From an uncultured Vibrio sp. (GTDB taxonomy: Bacteria > Pseudomonadota > Gammaproteobacteria > Enterobacterales > Vibrionaceae), in assembly GCF_963675395.1 (NCBI RefSeq), contig NZ_OY776223.1:620001-684000 (forward strand): DNA of 64,000 bases, given 5' to 3'. The notes under the pieces are model-generated. The model was given only the letters and a program-made list of their open reading frames with translations, ran no database searches and was not told the origin of the DNA. Positions 62,942 through 64,000 of this stretch are shown one piece after another. Numbering within the stretch: the stretch's first letter is position 1; each line of letters opens with the position of its first letter. The translations under genes were made by a program, and so were the position numbers.

Positions 62942-64000
62942 ATGAACGAAGAACTGTTTGCGGAGCTTATTGCGCAAATCAAAGTAGGAAAACAACTACC
63001 GGATGCTATCTACATTCATCAAGATGCATTTAGCGCCCTACCTGATGTTCTCACTCAATTCATTCCAGCGGTAGCAAAAGCCGTCAGCCTAGATGATGAA
63101 AACTGGAATCTAGTTAAACTATTTAAAAGAGAGTTCCGTTTATCCTTACTGCACTACCCTGATTTTTATACCGATTCTTACCCTGCACTAAGACTAAGCT
63201 TAAATGTAGACCTCTCTAAGTTAAGCCATAAGCTCACAAGTTACGAAGACTCAGACAACCCGCCGATTTTACACCGTAAAGAAACCATGATCTTGCCAGA
63301 AAGTGAGCACTACGAACATTTCTCCGCGCTGACTCAAGAAGGAGAAAGTGCGGGACTGTATGAAAACAGTCGCCTGATTGGCTTTCAACGATCGTGGGAA
63401 AACCTCATTACTCGTCATGGTTACGAGCTGGTAGACGGACGTTTATTTCGTAGCTCAGCAGTCACGCAGGTGGAAGAATCAGGTATAGATAGACACAAAA
63501 CGGCGCTAGTCAGACACGAACTATCAGCCCCTATGAAAACACTAGTAAAACATGGCTATCTAGAAGGTTCACACTCTATTTTTGATTATGGTTGTGGCCG
63601 AGGCGATGACTTACGAGAGCTAGAAGCACATGGCCTAGACGCTCTTGGTTGGGACCCTAACTTTCAACCTGATAACGACAAAGTGAGTTCTGACATCGTC
63701 AACCTTGGCTTTGTTCTCAACGTGATCGAAGACCAAGATGAACGTTTAGAAGCTCTGTTGGGGGCTTGGGAACTAGCGAATAAATTTCTCGTTGTCTCGG
63801 TCATGCTTGCAAATGAAAGCTATATTGCTCAATTTAAACCTTATAAAGATGGCGTTATCACCTCGCGGAATACCTTTCAAAAATACTATGCACAGTCTGA
63901 GATTAAAGCCTATGTAGAAAGAAATTTGCAAGAAGATGCCATTACCGTCGCTCCTGGTATTTTTTACGTTTTCAAAGACAAACTAGAAGAACAGCAGTAC
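62942..64000 (+). CDS. DNA phosphorothioation-associated putative methyltransferase (partial)
   Basis: 353 codons from the ATG at 62942 (AGAGGA upstream) to the window edge, no stop, so the C-terminus is missing. The N-terminal part (GKQLPDAIYIHQDAFSALPDVL) and the SAM-binding motif FDYGCGRGDDLRELE (residues 214-228) with the following WDPNF match the family found beside dnd genes (TIGR04096 type). The substrate is unknown. It indicates a DNA backbone phosphorothioation (Dnd) locus to the right. The family identification is from recall, not a search. Confidence 0.8.
   Translation, partial: MNEELFAELIAQIKVGKQLPDAIYIHQDAFSALPDVLTQFIPAVAKAVSLDDENWNLVKLFKREFRLSLLHYPDFYTDSYPALRLSLNVDLSKLSHKLTSYEDSDNPPILHRKETMILPESEHYEHFSALTQEGESAGLYENSRLIGFQRSWENLITRHGYELVDGRLFRSSAVTQVEESGIDRHKTALVRHELSAPMKTLVKHGYLEGSHSIFDYGCGRGDDLRELEAHGLDALGWDPNFQPDNDKVSSDIVNLGFVLNVIEDQDERLEALLGAWELANKFLVVSVMLANESYIAQFKPYKDGVITSRNTFQKYYAQSEIKAYVERNLQEDAITVAPGIFYVFKDKLEEQQY

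Noticed and set aside
62375..64000. Prophage origin of the right-end genes
   Set aside because: M15-type peptidases can be phage endolysins, but this one lacks a signal or holin context and sits directly before a Dnd-type methyltransferase; no other phage genes or an integrase are visible.

Overview
The window looks like a chromosome I segment of a Vibrio, probably of the Harveyi/alginolyticus group. This rests on gene content, Vibrio-like protein sequences and moderate GC; no database search was possible. Conserved gammaproteobacterial gene orders dominate: hisGDCBHAFI, mnmA-hflD-purB, bioA|bioBFCD, and lrp-ftsK-lolA-rarA-serS. No rRNA, tRNA, intact IS element or CRISPR array was found.

Layout. 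1-0.8 kb: the tail of an EAL/HDOD-type protein, then ychJ. 0.9-8.3 kb: the complete histidine operon on the minus strand, with a 10-codon leader peptide carrying five consecutive His codons and an attenuator. 8.5-10.4 kb: an NhaC-family antiporter preceded by a lysine riboswitch. 11-16.7 kb: hns, gsk, mnmA, hflD and purB, with PurR-like boxes at the gsk and purB promoters. 16.7-22.9 kb: an eight-gene membrane-lipid modification operon (DUF3833, chalcone isomerase-like, DUF2878, Cfa-like, DUF1365, FAD oxidoreductase, SDR, NTF2-like) behind two TGTACA-type dyads. 23-29.6 kb: htpX, a 55-aa protein and the biotin genes around a shared operator. 29.7-38.1 kb: serS, rarA, lolA, ftsK, lrp and divergent ald. 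38.2-48.5 kb: a methyltransferase, cysB, a membrane-anchored coiled-coil protein, miaE, an AEC permease and an MFP-RND-MarR efflux cluster. 48.9-50.8 kb: a ydcO/sutR-like divergent pair.

51-58.4 kb holds a malonate decarboxylase cluster (mdcA, B, CD fusion, E, G, H) with its divergent LysR regulator. The acyl-carrier subunit MdcC is fused to the beta subunit MdcD in one 385-residue protein, and no transporter gene is included. 58.5-61.8 kb is a three-gene operon of an outer-membrane barrel, a small periplasmic binding-protein-like subunit and a membrane GGDEF diguanylate cyclase, which looks like one signalling module.

The right end is accessory DNA. A decayed fibronectin-III-type coding remnant, still next to a terminator, lies just before an M15-peptidase-like gene and the start of a DNA-phosphorothioation-associated putative methyltransferase that runs off the window. 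This is probably the edge of a Dnd-type defence island continuing to the right.

The strongest leads are the MdcC-MdcD fusion, the M15-like gene at the Dnd island edge, the barrel/PBP/GGDEF module, the PurR box on an extended -10 promoter at gsk, the lipid-modification operon with its dyads, and a small dispersed palindromic repeat seen twice in convergent intergenic regions.
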